Origin: Bacillota bacterium
Lineage (GTDB): Bacteria; Bacillota; SHA-98; Ch115; JABLXJ01
Reading direction: 5' to 3'
NCBI GenBank assembly: GCA_013178125.1
Contig: JABLXJ010000042.1
Span: 1-60,908 of the forward strand
Length of the DNA: 60,908 nucleotides
Below, one piece after another: positions 35,303-44,617 of this stretch. The notes under the pieces were generated by a model. It had not been told where the DNA came from, made no database searches, and worked only from the letters and a program-made list of their open reading frames with translations. The position numbers and the translations under genes are program-made. Position 1 is the stretch's first letter. Every line of letters begins with the position of its first letter.

Positions 35303-37321
35303 GTGCTCGACCAGGAGATGGGCGCTGGGATCCCAGAAACCGGGATTCCGGCATGCAGTAATATCGCATGTAGTAATATCTCAGGCGTCAGGATCAATGC
35401 CGCACCAGGTACCAGTGGAGCCAGTAAAGCAAGCACACCGCTTGATGCCTCAGCATTACGTGGGATCCTGAATCGTGTTGTCAGGCCGGCGCGCTACCTT
35501 GATAACGAGCTGAATGCCGTGCATAAGGACCACAGGGGCGGGTTTGTCAAGGTCCTTCTGGCGTTTCCCGATGTTTATGATATCGGCATGTCTCACCTGG
35601 GCTTGAGGATTCTCTATCACATCCTGAACAGGCGCGATGACACCCTGGCCGAGAGGGTCTTTGCTCCCTGGGTGGACATGGAGCGGGAGATGAGGGAGAG
35701 AGGACTCCCGCTCTATGCCCTGGAATCCCTTGTACCTGCCCGGGAGTTCGATATAATCGGGTTTACCCTCCAGTATGAGATGAGCTATACAAATATCCTG
35801 AATATGCTCGACCTCTCGGGCCTGCCGATCAAGGCCTCCGGGAGGCGCGACGGCGACCCGCTCATCATAGCGGGCGGGCCCTGCGCCTATAACCCCGAGC
35901 CCCTGGCCGATATATTTGACTTCTTTGTGATAGGCGAGGGGGAAGAGGTCATCGGCGAGATCATCGACGCCTACAAGGAAGGCAGGAGCAGGGGCAGGAA
36001 CCGCCGCGATTTGATCCGGGCTATGGCGGATATACCCGGGGTTTATGTTCCATCCCTCTATGAGGTAACATATCATGCAAATGGAACAGTTGCAAAGGTG
36101 GAGCCCAGGGTCCGGGGTATACCACCGGTTGTGCAAAAACGCGTTGTAAAGGATCTGGACCTGGCCGCCTTCCCCGGGGAGCTCGTGGTTCCTTTCCTGG
36201 AAACCGTCCATGACCGGATCTCGCTCGAGGTGTTCAGGGGCTGCACGCGCGGGTGCCGCTTCTGCCAGGCTGGCATGATCTACAGGCCGGTGAGGGAGCG
36301 GAGCCCCGAGAGGCTGCGGGAGCTTGCAGACAGGCTGGTGGAAAGCACTGGTTACGACGAGATATCGCTCATGTCCCTGAGCACGATGGACTATTCCATG
36401 ATCGCTGAGCTCCTGCGGGACCTTGACGAACGCTACCACAACCGGGGGGTGAGCGTTTCCCTCCCCTCGCTGCGCGTTGACTCGTTCTCGGTCGACCTGG
36501 CCAGGGATGCAGGCAGGGACAGGGTGCGCAAGTCGAGCATCACCTTTGCGCCGGAGGCGGGCACCCAGAGGCTGCGCGACGTGATCAATAAGGGCGTCAC
36601 CGAGGAAGACCTCATCAATGCAGTAACCGCGGCATTCAGGTCCGGCTGGTCCTCAGTCAAGCTTTACTTCATGGTCGGCCTGCCCACGGAGACGGAGGAG
36701 GACCTCGACGGCATAGTAGATATCTCAAAAAAGGTCCTGTATATAGGGAGAGATGTGCTCAAGGAGCGCAGGGAGGGCCGCCCGGTGAAGGTGAGCGTGA
36801 GCGCCTCCTCGTTTGTTCCCAAGGTCCACACGCCATTCCAGTGGCATGGCCAGCCGGCGATCGAGGAACTGGAGGAGAAGCAGGACTACCTGAAGCGCAA
36901 CCTGAGGGGCAGGGGGTTGTCCTTCAGCTGGCATGATGCGCGCACGAGCTTCCTCGAGGCTGTGTTTTCCCGGGGCGACAGGCGCCTGGGCGAGGTCCTG
37001 GTGCGGGCCTGGGAACTCGGGTGCAGGCTTGATGGCTGGTCCGAGGAGTTCAGGTTCGATCTGTGGCTCCAGGCCTTCCGCGAAGCCGGCCTGGACCCGG
37101 CTTTCTACGCTAACAGGGAGCGACCCTATGATGAGGTCCTCCCATGGGATCATATCAGCACAGGGGTGAGCAAGGGATTTCTTATTCGGGAGAATGAGAG
37201 GGCCAGGGCGGGCATAACGACGCCGGACTGCAGGGTGGGCCGGTGCGAGGATTGTGGCGTGTGCCCTGATCTCTGCGTTGCGCGGCGCATAGCAGGAAGG
37301 CGCATGGCAGGAACATATTAG
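35303..37321 (+). CDS. TIGR03960-type radical SAM protein with B12-binding-like domain
   Basis: The protein has a cobalamin-binding-like N-terminal domain (LLAFPDVYDIGMSHLGLRIL, GFTLQYEMSYTN, GGPCAYNPEPLADIFD) and a radical SAM domain with the cluster motif CTRGCRFC. It ends with a Cys-rich tail (CRVGRCEDCGVCPDLC). The family always occurs beside a DUF2344 protein, as here, and its reaction is unknown to me. The first 45 residues (ACSNIACSNISG and following) are a low-complexity extension before the conserved start LNRVVRPARYL, so the true start may be later than GTG 35303. Confidence 0.9.
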   Translation: MLDQEMGAGIPETGIPACSNIACSNISGVRINAAPGTSGASKASTPLDASALRGILNRVVRPARYLDNELNAVHKDHRGGFVKVLLAFPDVYDIGMSHLGLRILYHILNRRDDTLAERVFAPWVDMEREMRERGLPLYALESLVPAREFDIIGFTLQYEMSYTNILNMLDLSGLPIKASGRRDGDPLIIAGGPCAYNPEPLADIFDFFVIGEGEEVIGEIIDAYKEGRSRGRNRRDLIRAMADIPGVYVPSLYEVTYHANGTVAKVEPRVRGIPPVVQKRVVKDLDLAAFPGELVVPFLETVHDRISLEVFRGCTRGCRFCQAGMIYRPVRERSPERLRELADRLVESTGYDEISLMSLSTMDYSMIAELLRDLDERYHNRGVSVSLPSLRVDSFSVDLARDAGRDRVRKSSITFAPEAGTQRLRDVINKGVTEEDLINAVTAAFRSGWSSVKLYFMVGLPTETEEDLDGIVDISKKVLYIGRDVLKERREGRPVKVSVSASSFVPKVHTPFQWHGQPAIEELEEKQDYLKRNLRGRGLSFSWHDARTSFLEAVFSRGDRRLGEVLVRAWELGCRLDGWSEEFRFDLWLQAFREAGLDPAFYANRERPYDEVLPWDHISTGVSKGFLIRENERARAGITTPDCRVGRCEDCGVCPDLCVARRIAGRRMAGTY

Positions 37322-37368
37322 TAAGGCGCATGGCAGGAAGGCAAAAAGAGCGGGAGGGTGAGGCCTCA

Positions 37369-38301
37369 GTGGGAGCGAGGGAGCGGATCAGGGCGAGGCT
37401 CGAGAAGGGGGATTCTATTCGGTATATCTCCCATCTCGATTATATCAGGGCGATCGACCGCGCCGTGAGGAGGGCGAAGATTCCTATCGCTTATTCGGAG
37501 GGCTTTCACCCGCACGCGAGGATATCCTTCGGGCCGGCCCTGGCGGTCGGCATAGCAAGCGTGGCGGAATTTGCGGATTTTGAGCTCCTGGACTGCCTGG
37601 GCGCTGGGGAGTTCCTGTCGAGGATGAATTCGGCTTTGCCTGCAGGGCTTTCGATCCTCGAATCTCGCAGTATCCCGGCGGATTGGAGGCCCCTTTCTGT
37701 GGCGATTGTGGCGGCATCTTATAGGCTGCTCCTCGGGGCAGGTAGCATCGTCGCCACGGAGCGCGGGCCTGGGGCGCTGGAGCGCGCCATCAAGGAGATT
37801 CTCGGGGCGCGCAGCTTGATCGTTCGCAGGTCGGGGGAGCGCGGCCCGGAGCGTCCGAGGCGACTGGAGCCCCTGGAGCACCTAGAGGGGTCGGTGGAGG
37901 CGGAAGGCCTGGGAGGGCCAGGAAGGCCGGGAGGGCGCGAAGTCGGAGTGAAGGAGCATGACGTTGATATACGCCCGTCCCTCCTTGGCTTGCGGGTCGC
38001 CAGGGTTGCCGGCGGCGCGGCCGGGGATAGCGGTATCACGCCGGAGGAGAGGGACGGTATCGCACCGGGCGGCGGCATCGCGCTGGATATGCTCGTGAGG
38101 ATTGGGGGCGGAGGCGGGGCTGCGGCGCGGCCGGATGAGATTCTATCTGTTATAGCCATGTACGGTGGGATCGCCCGGGGGATGGAGCCGGCCTCCATCA
38201 TACGCACGGGGCTTTATGTGTCTAAGGATGGGCGCCTTTTCTCGCCCATGGAATGCGAGGGTGATATGTCTTCCCCACAGGGGACTTATTGGGAGGAATG
38301 A
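37369..38301 (+). CDS. DUF2344 (TIGR03936) protein
   Basis: The conserved N-terminal half (IRYISHLDYIRAIDRAVRRA, YSEGFHPHARISFGPALAVG) identifies DUF2344, partner of the upstream radical SAM protein. GTG 37369 is chosen because GGGAGG precedes it. An ATG at 37330 lies in a repeat (aaggcgcatggcagga twice) and has no binding site. A Gly/Pro/Glu-rich insert (residues about 155-190) interrupts the second half. RNase G begins five bases downstream, so the three genes are one operon. Confidence 0.85.
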   Translation: MGARERIRARLEKGDSIRYISHLDYIRAIDRAVRRAKIPIAYSEGFHPHARISFGPALAVGIASVAEFADFELLDCLGAGEFLSRMNSALPAGLSILESRSIPADWRPLSVAIVAASYRLLLGAGSIVATERGPGALERAIKEILGARSLIVRRSGERGPERPRRLEPLEHLEGSVEAEGLGGPGRPGGREVGVKEHDVDIRPSLLGLRVARVAGGAAGDSGITPEERDGIAPGGGIALDMLVRIGGGGGAAARPDEILSVIAMYGGIARGMEPASIIRTGLYVSKDGRLFSPMECEGDMSSPQGTYWEE

Positions 38302-38305
38302 TAAT

Positions 38306-40075
38306 GTGCATAGTGTGTCGAAGGAAATCATTGTAAACGTTGAAAACGCCGAGACTCGCGCCGCTGTGCTCGAAAACGGCAAGCTCGTGGAGATTCAGAT
38401 AGAAAGGCCAAATAACCAGAGATATGTCGGGAATATATACAAGGGGCGCGTTGAGAATGTCTTACCTGGAATGCAAGCCGCCTTTGTGAATATAGGGCTC
38501 GAGCGAAACGCATTTCTCTACGTGGAGGATGCGGTATCTGTTCGCAATGGCAAGGATGCTGACCTGGAGGATCTCCCTCCCCTGCGCGGGCGGTCAATCG
38601 AGGATGTCGTGAGGGAGAACCAGGAGATAATAGTCCAGATAACCAAGGAGCCAATAGGCACGAAAGGGGCGAGAGTGGTCACGCAGGTAACCCTCCCCGG
38701 CAGGTATGTGGTATTGATGCCGACTGTTGAGTGGGTCGGGGTGTCGCGCCGTATAGAGAGCGAGGAGGAGAGGGCGCGCCTGAAACGGATAGCCCAGGCT
38801 GTCAGGCCGCGCGGGATGGGTCTGATCATCCGGACTGTCGCAGAGGGCAGGGACGAAAAGGACCTGGCCCAGGAAGTCGGGTTCCTGGTGAAACTGTGGA
38901 GGAAGATACAGGCCCGGGCTCGAAGGCTCAGGGCTCCAGTGCTCCTTCACCAGGATTACGACCTCATATACAGGTTCATACGCGATCTTTTTACAGAGGA
39001 TGTCGATCACTTCGTCATAGATGACGTCGATGAGTACAACAAGGCGATAGAGCTCTTGAATCTCATCTCACCTCACCTCATTGATCGCGTTGAGCTCTTC
39101 AAGAAGAGGGAGGAGGTTTTCGATTACTACGGGATCGAGGAAGAGATCGAGAAGGCCTTGAGGCGTAAGGTATGGCTCGACTGCGGCGGCTATCTCATAT
39201 TCGACCAGACTGAGGCTCTTACCAGCATCGATGTGAATACCGGGCGCTTCATCGGGAGCACTAATCTTGCTGATACAGTCCTCAAGACCAATCTCGACGC
39301 CGCGGCTGAGATAGCCCACCAGCTCAGGCTGAGGAATATAGGCGGGATAATAGTCATCGACTTTATAGATATGGAGTCCGAGAGCGACAGGCAAAAGGTC
39401 ATCCAGCGTCTCGAGGATGAGCTGAAGAAGGATAAGACGAAGGCCACGGTCCTGGGATTCACCCACCTCGGGCTTGTTGAGATGACCCGCAAGAAGACGA
39501 AACAGGGCCTCATAGACCTCCTGCAGCGTTCATGCCCTTACTGCGACGGCAGGGGGCGGATTCTCTCCGAGGAGACGCTTGCGCTCAAGGTCGAGCGAGA
39601 GATAAAGAGGATCGGGCGGGAGACGGATGCGGAGGCCATGCTCATCGCCGTCCACCCATCGGTGGCCTCCCTGGTTATCGGGATCGGGGGCAGCAATCTC
39701 GCGAGGATCGAAGAAGAGACGGGGAAATCCATATTTGTGAAGGGGAGCCTGGATCTCCATACGGAGGAGATTGATGTAATCGCCTTGGGGACGCGGGGTG
39801 AGATAGAGCGGAAGGCGCTTCCTGTGAGCGCCGGCGACGTGATCGATGTGGAGGTGGAGGAGCCGCATGCCACCAATGCCAACGACGGCATAGCCCGCAT
39901 TGAGGGGTATATAATAGACATAGATGGCGGTGGCAAGATGGTTGGTAAGCGCATAAGGGTTGAGATTACGAAGGTCTTCAGGACTTACGCCAGGGCGCGG
40001 CTTTGCGCCACGGAGCCGGCGACACCGTCAGCGTCGCAAGCATCGCAAGCGCCGCAGGCGTCGCCGGCGTCTTGA
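38306..40075 (+). CDS. rng: Ribonuclease G/E family endoribonuclease
   Basis: The enzyme processes rRNA and mRNA. It has an S1 domain (IYKGRVENVLPGMQAAFVNI), the catalytic DNase I-like part with LTSIDVNTG and IIVIDFIDME, the zinc-link motif RSCPYCDGRG, and a C-terminal TRAM-like domain (DGIARIEGYIIDIDGGGKMV) typical of clostridial members. GTG 38306 is supported by GGGAGGA eight bases upstream. 589 aa. The last 20 residues (PATPSASQASQAPQASPAS) come from a slipped gcgtcgcaa repeat. The stop overlaps the -35 box of the rplU promoter. Confidence 0.93.
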   Translation: MHSVSKEIIVNVENAETRAAVLENGKLVEIQIERPNNQRYVGNIYKGRVENVLPGMQAAFVNIGLERNAFLYVEDAVSVRNGKDADLEDLPPLRGRSIEDVVRENQEIIVQITKEPIGTKGARVVTQVTLPGRYVVLMPTVEWVGVSRRIESEEERARLKRIAQAVRPRGMGLIIRTVAEGRDEKDLAQEVGFLVKLWRKIQARARRLRAPVLLHQDYDLIYRFIRDLFTEDVDHFVIDDVDEYNKAIELLNLISPHLIDRVELFKKREEVFDYYGIEEEIEKALRRKVWLDCGGYLIFDQTEALTSIDVNTGRFIGSTNLADTVLKTNLDAAAEIAHQLRLRNIGGIIVIDFIDMESESDRQKVIQRLEDELKKDKTKATVLGFTHLGLVEMTRKKTKQGLIDLLQRSCPYCDGRGRILSEETLALKVEREIKRIGRETDAEAMLIAVHPSVASLVIGIGGSNLARIEEETGKSIFVKGSLDLHTEEIDVIALGTRGEIERKALPVSAGDVIDVEVEEPHATNANDGIARIEGYIIDIDGGGKMVGKRIRVEITKVFRTYARARLCATEPATPSASQASQAPQASPAS

Positions 40076-40101
40076 CAGCCCGGGGATGCCTGTGTTAAAA
40101 T
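40072..40101 (+). promoter_or_regulatory. Sigma-A promoter of rplU-rpmA
   Basis: TTGACA (40072-40077, overlapping the rng stop codon) and TAAAAT (40096-40101) are 18 bases apart. The -35 is perfect and the -10 has five of six matches. Confidence 0.75.
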
Positions 40102-40104
40102 ATG

Positions 40105-40243
40105 GAGCGTGCAGGCGGCCCGCGAGCTTCAATCTCCCGGGGCCTGCCTGCTTGCCGCACGGTGAGGGCTCCACTTCGAGAGAAACGCACCAATATGTGC
40201 GTGCCCTTCTCCGGCGAGTCTGAGATTCAGGGGGCACCCTATC
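40105..40243 (+). promoter_or_regulatory. Structured 5' leader of rplU (candidate L21 leader)
   Basis: After the promoter come two hairpins: GCAGGC-GGCCC pairing with GGGCC-t-GCCTGC (about 40111-40152), and GAGAA/TTCTC enclosing CGCAC/GTGCG (about 40179-40212). Bacillota often carry an L21 leader RNA here for autoregulation. I judge by position and structure, not by a matched consensus. Confidence 0.5.
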
Positions 40244-40576
40244 ATGTATGCAGTAATCGAGACGGGTGGAAAGCAGTACAGAGTCCAGGAGGGCGATATC
40301 ATCAGGGTAGAAAAGCTCGACGCCCCTGTCGGCGAGTCAATTGAGCTGGATAAAGTCCTCCTTGTAAGCGATCAGGGCGACAATGGCGAGGCGAGGGTTA
40401 TGGTCGGAAAGCCGGTCCTTGAAAACGCGAAGGTCGCCGCCAGGGTCCTGGATCACGGCCGGGCAAAGAAGATCCTGGTATTCAAGTATAAGGCGAAGAA
40501 GAACTATCGCAGGCGCTATGGACACAGGCAGCCTTTTACGGAGCTGCGCATCGAGAAGATCGAGGGCCCGGCCTGA
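40244..40576 (+). CDS. rplU: 50S ribosomal protein L21
   Basis: L21 is a core 23S rRNA-binding protein. The start [20 protein letters not shown] and the RNA-binding [20 protein letters not shown] are fully conserved. 110 aa. rpmA follows after 172 bp with no gene between, whereas many Bacillota have the protease gene prp (ysxB) at this place. Confidence 0.97.
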   Translation: MYAVIETGGKQYRVQEGDIIRVEKLDAPVGESIELDKVLLVSDQGDNGEARVMVGKPVLENAKVAARVLDHGRAKKILVFKYKAKKNYRRRYGHRQPFTELRIEKIEGPA

Positions 40577-40748
40577 TGGTAACTGGGTAGATCCAGCTGG
40601 CTAGATCGAGAGGAACCAGAAGCCGATCAAGAGGAACCAGAAGCCATAGAAGCCATGACAAAGCGCACAGAAATCCTGTAATAAGGCGAAGAAATCATAG
40701 AATCAGAGGGAATTCATCGAATTCATCAAGGATAAGGTGGTGACATCC
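40577..40748. repeat. Slipped-repeat spacer between rplU and rpmA
   Basis: The spacer is built of near-repeats: agaggaaccagaagcc twice (40610-40645), and cgaattcatc repeated near 40718-40727. No gene is present. The rpmA ribosome binding site AAGGTGGTGA is at its end. Confidence 0.55.
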
Positions 40749-41018
40749 ATGGCTCATAAAAAGGGAGTGGGAAGCTCCAGGAACGGGCGAGATAGCCGGT
40801 CGAAGCGCCTTGGGGTAAAGAGGTATGGCGGCCAGTTTGTAACGGCCGGGAGCATACTGGTGCGCCAGCGCGGCACGAAGATCCAGCCAGGAATGAATGT
40901 CGGGCTCGGCAAGGACGATACCTTGTTTTCCAGGATAGATGGCTACGTCAGATTTGAGAGAAGCGGCAGGGACTCAAAAAAGGTGAGTGTCTACCCCAGC
41001 GAAACGGTTGTTGCGTGA
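40749..41018 (+). CDS. rpmA: 50S ribosomal protein L27
   Basis: The mature N-terminus [16 protein letters not shown] begins directly at the ATG, and the remainder is canonical ([20 protein letters not shown]). In many Bacillota L27 carries a cleaved extension of about nine residues (ending in F before AHKKG) removed by Prp. Here the extension is absent, and prp is absent from the neighbourhood too. GGTGGTGA is five bases before the ATG. 89 aa. Confidence 0.96.
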   Translation: MAHKKGVGSSRNGRDSRSKRLGVKRYGGQFVTAGSILVRQRGTKIQPGMNVGLGKDDTLFSRIDGYVRFERSGRDSKKVSVYPSETVVA

Positions 41019-41154
41019 TTTCGCGATCTCTCCTGCCCCCGGACATCACCCTGGCGGGCATTGCATTACCCGGACACCAGCGCACCAACAGTCCCCTCGA
41101 TCCCCCGTTCGCGATGGGTCTGCGGCGGCGGTCGCGGGGATGTTTTTATATTGA

Positions 41155-41235
41155 GGCATACTATAGCCTATAGTCTGTAGCCTATAGCCGCATACTATAG
41201 CAGAATACTATAGCCGTATACCTATACCGTATGGC
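41155..41235. repeat. TATAGCC-type degenerate repeat upstream of obg
   Basis: Variants of catactatagcc(ta) repeat six to seven times between 41155 and 41230. The tract is AT-rich and contains several TATA-like hexamers. I see no clear -35 box. Confidence 0.6.
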
Positions 41236-41250
41236 CGGAGTGGTATGATT

Positions 41251-42321
41251 ATGTTTATCGATACCGCTAAGATCTATGTCAAGGCGGGCGATGGCGGCCC
41301 GGGGTGCGTGAGTTTCAGGCGTGAGAAGCATGTTCCGCGAGGTGGACCTGACGGTGGCGATGGAGGTGCCGGGGGAGATGTTATCCTCCTTGTCGACCCG
41401 GGGCTCGCGACGTTGATGGACTTCAAATATAAGCGCCATTACAAGGCAGAGCGGGGCCAGCGCGGGATGGGGTCCAGGATGAGCGGCCGGGATGGAGACG
41501 ATCTTGTCATTAAGATCCCGCCGGGCACGGTTATCCGGGATGCCGGGACGGGCGAGGTGCTGGCCGACCTCGTCGCAGCGGGCGATAGCGCCGTCGTGGC
41601 CCGGGGAGGGCGCGGCGGGAGGGGCAATGCCAGGTTTGTCACGTCTACCCGCAGAGCTCCTAGGATGGCCGAGGAAGGGGAGCCGGGCGAGGAGAGATGG
41701 TTCTTCTTGGAGTTGAAGCTCCTTGCCGATGTAGGCCTTGTTGGATTGCCGAATGCCGGGAAGTCCACCATCATTTCCAGGATCTCCGCCGCCAGGCCCA
41801 AGATAGCTGATTACCCCTTTACAACGCTCGTGCCCAATCTCGGTGTCGTGGCGCTTGAGGATGGGAGAAGCTTTGTCGTCGCGGATATGCCCGGACTGAT
41901 CAGCGGCGCGCATAAAGGGGCGGGCCTCGGACATGAGTTCTTGCGGCATGTTGAGCGCACCAGGGTCCTCGCTCATGTGCTTGACCTTTCGTGCCCATCC
42001 GGTCGCGACCCGGTAGAGGATTTCAATGTTGTAAATAACGAGCTCGTGCTGCACGACCCCGAGCTGCTCAAGCGGCCGATGGTGGTCGTGGGAAACAAGC
42101 TTGATATGCCCGGGGCGGCCGAAGCCTTTGAGAGAGTGAGGGGGTATTGTACCGGCAGGGGATTTGAGGTTTACGGGGTTTCAGCTCTCACGGGGGAGGG
42201 CTTGAGGGACTTTCTTTACGGTGTGGCCAGGCTGCTGGAGGCCGGACGCCAGGAGCCGGATGAAGGGAAGCCAGTTGATGCGACGGGTAATAAGATTGAA
42301 GAGGTGATGCGGGGTAAATGA
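41251..42321 (+). CDS. obg: GTPase Obg/CgtA without C-terminal OCT domain
   Basis: Obg is a ribosome-assembly and stress GTPase. The Gly-rich Obg fold ([30 protein letters not shown]) is followed by the G domain: [26 protein letters not shown] and NKLD. The protein ends after 356 residues, soon after the G domain, so the OCT domain present in Bacillus Obg is missing. ATG 41251 (MFIDTA) fits the family start and has GGAG ten bases upstream. ATG 41245 is an alternative. The stop overlaps nadD. Confidence 0.95.
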   Translation: MFIDTAKIYVKAGDGGPGCVSFRREKHVPRGGPDGGDGGAGGDVILLVDPGLATLMDFKYKRHYKAERGQRGMGSRMSGRDGDDLVIKIPPGTVIRDAGTGEVLADLVAAGDSAVVARGGRGGRGNARFVTSTRRAPRMAEEGEPGEERWFFLELKLLADVGLVGLPNAGKSTIISRISAARPKIADYPFTTLVPNLGVVALEDGRSFVVADMPGLISGAHKGAGLGHEFLRHVERTRVLAHVLDLSCPSGRDPVEDFNVVNNELVLHDPELLKRPMVVVGNKLDMPGAAEAFERVRGYCTGRGFEVYGVSALTGEGLRDFLYGVARLLEAGRQEPDEGKPVDATGNKIEEVMRGK

Positions 42322-42962
42322 GTGGTGGGGGAGAAGACAAGGGGAAGGGAGATACGAGCGTCGGCATCATGGGGGGCACATTTGATCCGATCCACTACGG
42401 GCACCTTGTGACGGCTGAGGCTGCCAGGTGCGAATTCAAGCTTGATGTGGTCGTCTTCGTCCCATCCGGCCAGCCGCCGCACAAGAAGGGGTATGAGGTT
42501 TCCTTGCCGAGGGATAGGTATATCATGACCTCGCTCGCTGTGGCGACAAACCCCTATTTCGAGGTCTCATCGATTGAGATCGAACGGGAAGGGCCTTCGT
42601 ATACGATCGATACGGTGCGGGCCTTCAGGGGGAAATATGGGGAGGATGCCAGGCTTTTCTTCATCACCGGGGCCGATGCCACCCTCGAGATACTTACCTG
42701 GAAGGATGCGAATGAGCTTCTCAAACTCTGTAGCTTTATAGCTGCCACCAGGCCCGGCTATGGGTTATCCAGGATACAGGCAGGGGTGCGCGAGCTCCAA
42801 AGCCGGTCCCCCAACAGGGTTTATACACTTGAGGTGCCGGCTCTGGCCATCTCGTCGACGGATATAAGGAGGCGGGTGAAGGAGGGTCGCCCCATCCGCT
42901 ATCTCCTCCCAGAGAGTGTAGAAAACTATATCATGAAGATGAGGTTGTATAAAAGGGTGTAA
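42318..42962 (+). CDS. nadD: Nicotinate-nucleotide adenylyltransferase
   Basis: NadD joins nicotinate mononucleotide to AMP in NAD synthesis. The nucleotidyltransferase motif [12 protein letters not shown] is near residue 19, with [22 protein letters not shown] and [21 protein letters not shown] following. The ATG overlaps the obg stop (ATGA), so translation is coupled. 214 aa. The first 14 residues ([14 protein letters not shown]) are an extra tail. Confidence 0.94.
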   Translation: MSGGGEDKGKGDTSVGIMGGTFDPIHYGHLVTAEAARCEFKLDVVVFVPSGQPPHKKGYEVSLPRDRYIMTSLAVATNPYFEVSSIEIEREGPSYTIDTVRAFRGKYGEDARLFFITGADATLEILTWKDANELLKLCSFIAATRPGYGLSRIQAGVRELQSRSPNRVYTLEVPALAISSTDIRRRVKEGRPIRYLLPESVENYIMKMRLYKRV

Positions 42963-43396
42963 ATGCTGGGAATGAAGCCAAAGTTGCCCTTTTTTGAACT
43001 TTCAATATACCAGTTATTATGATATAATTACTATGCGATTATAATTATGAGTATTGCGCTAGGCGCGGGAGAGTTATATTATTGGAGAGTTATATGGAGA
43101 ATAGAAGCCCGGTGTCTTACATAAACTAGCATTACCCGGGTGACGACTCTACATATACATAAATGTATCAATACCTCACAGCCGTGCCGGGTCTTATCTT
43201 ATGTTAGGAAATATCATGGCCAGAGCTATAATGGCCGGGCTAGGTTATACGGCTTTTGTGTTATACGCTCTTGTAAGGTCTGCGTTTCCTTGGATTCCGT
43301 GGTTCTACTGCGTTGCGTCCTGTTCAAGTCGGGGATACCCACACTGTTCACTTCCTGACCTGCAGTTCGAACCGGATAATGTGCGGAAGAGCCAGG
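42963..43396 (+). promoter_or_regulatory. Long leader of the RRM gene with own promoter
   Basis: No gene is convincing here. A TATAAT box (43023-43028, preceded by TGA) has only a weak -35 (TTCAAT at 16 bases). GGAGAGTTATAT is repeated twice 16 bp apart near 43068-43096. From about 43035 a leader of some 420 nt would run to the RRM start. It contains GTTCGAACC near 43374, which looks like a tRNA T-loop, but no tRNA can be folded. A possible weak terminator for nadD (GCCAAAGTTGCCC then TTTTTT) is near 42978. Confidence 0.4.
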
Positions 43397-43427
43397 ATTC
43401 GAGGTTCCCGCCAGGACCTCGAATTTT
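43397..43427 (+). terminator. Hairpin with T-rich tail 30 bp before the RRM start; candidate attenuator
   Basis: ATTCGAGGT (43397-43405) and ACCTCGAAT (43416-43424) form a perfect 9-bp stem followed by TTTCATTCTTT. Because it stands inside the leader of the RRM gene, it would stop transcription before the gene unless prevented, which is the arrangement of an attenuator. Confidence 0.55.
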
Positions 43428-43457
43428 CATTCTTTGGCTGAGAAAGGGGGGGAGCCA

Positions 43458-43715
43458 GTGACAAAGACTCTTTATGTTGGCAATCTACCATGGAAGGTTA
43501 CCGATGACGACTTGGCAAGGGCCTTTTCCGCCCACGCCGAGGTTATCAACAGCAGGGTGATCGTCGACAGGGAGACGGGACGCTCCAGGGGATTTGGGTT
43601 TGTCGAAGTTGATGACCTGGATGCCGAGAAGGTCATCCGGGAGATGAACGGGTCTCAGATCGACGGCAGGACGATAGTTGTCAACGAGGCGAGACCGCGC
43701 CAGGCCAGGATTTAA
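43458..43715 (+). CDS. RRM-domain RNA-binding protein
   Basis: The 85-aa protein is a single RNA recognition motif: RNP2 is LYVGNL (residues 4-9) and RNP1 is RGFGFVEV, with DDLDAEKVIREMNGSQIDGR between. Similar single-RRM proteins are known in cyanobacteria and scattered other bacteria, often linked to cold response. GTG 43458 has GGGGGGAG at three-base spacing. It is inserted between nadD and yqeK, which are usually adjacent. Confidence 0.9.
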   Translation: MTKTLYVGNLPWKVTDDDLARAFSAHAEVINSRVIVDRETGRSRGFGFVEVDDLDAEKVIREMNGSQIDGRTIVVNEARPRQARI

Positions 43716-43922
43716 CAACCCGGTTCTGGATGGGTCCTGGCGAGGGCTTCGCGTTATGACAGGTGATAGAGGGCAACCTCCCTTACTTGCCGGGGGCGCA
43801 CCCCGCTGGGGTTGACGGTTGGCTGGGACATCTTGGGGGCCCCGGGGCGGGGAGGCCCGGGCTGGCCGGTAATGGTAATGGGAGGTTGTCATCCCTTTAA
43901 AAGATGTGAGAGGTGTGCCTGG

Positions 43923-44525
43923 TTGCTTTCGGAAGATGAGATAAAACGGCGCCTCGAGAAGATGATATCGAGGCGCAGGTTGATACATTGCCTTGGTGTC
44001 CAGACTACAGCGGTTAAACTTGCGAGGCTCCACGGGTCCGACAGGCAAAAGGCCAGTATTGCCGGGCTGGTGCATGATTGTGCCCGGGACTTATCTCATG
44101 ATACCCTTATTGAAATGGTTGAGAGATTTCGTATAGTTGCAGATGAGATCGAGCTTGGAGAGCCGGCTCTGCTGCATGCGCCGGTGGGCGCAGAACTGGC
44201 GAGGGTGGAGTTTGGCATCGATGACGAGGAAATCCTGAGTGCGATCCGGCTTCATACCACGGGGGATAGTGGGATGTCCTTGCTGGATAAGATAATCTAC
44301 CTTGCGGACTATATCGAGCCCGGGCGCTCATACGCAGGCGCCGGAAAGCTCAGGCGTCTTGCCATGGAGGATTTTGGCCGGGCCCTTATTGTGGCTACTA
44401 ACCAGACGATCGCGTATGTCATCCGGAGGGGGGGTCTTATTCATCCTCGCACTGTAGATGCCCGCAATTTCTTCATAACCGAAATGAGGGGCAGGGCCGG
44501 GGAGCTGACCAGTATTTTCGAATGA
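43923..44525 (+). CDS. yqeK: YqeK-type HD-domain hydrolase
   Basis: YqeK proteins hydrolyse Ap4A symmetrically. The HD motif is in GLVHDCARDL, with RLIHCLGVQTTAVKLARLHG upstream and IIYLADYIEPGR downstream, all in family order. The start is not certain: TTG 43923 has GAGAGG nine bases upstream, while ATG 43878 would add 15 residues (MGGCHPFKRCERCAW). The usual obg-nadD-yqeK-rsfS order is kept, apart from the RRM gene. Confidence 0.9.
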   Translation: MLSEDEIKRRLEKMISRRRLIHCLGVQTTAVKLARLHGSDRQKASIAGLVHDCARDLSHDTLIEMVERFRIVADEIELGEPALLHAPVGAELARVEFGIDDEEILSAIRLHTTGDSGMSLLDKIIYLADYIEPGRSYAGAGKLRRLAMEDFGRALIVATNQTIAYVIRRGGLIHPRTVDARNFFITEMRGRAGELTSIFE

Positions 44526-44617
44526 TCTTATAGGTGGGTAACCCGGATGGCTCCGGTGATTAATATAGCTAATTCATCTAATACATCAGGTAATAGTAAT
44601 AGGTGGTGATAAGTCGG

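Noticed and set aside
43300-43400. Possible tRNA because of GTTCGAACC
   Set aside because: No acceptor stem, D arm or anticodon arm can be formed around it.
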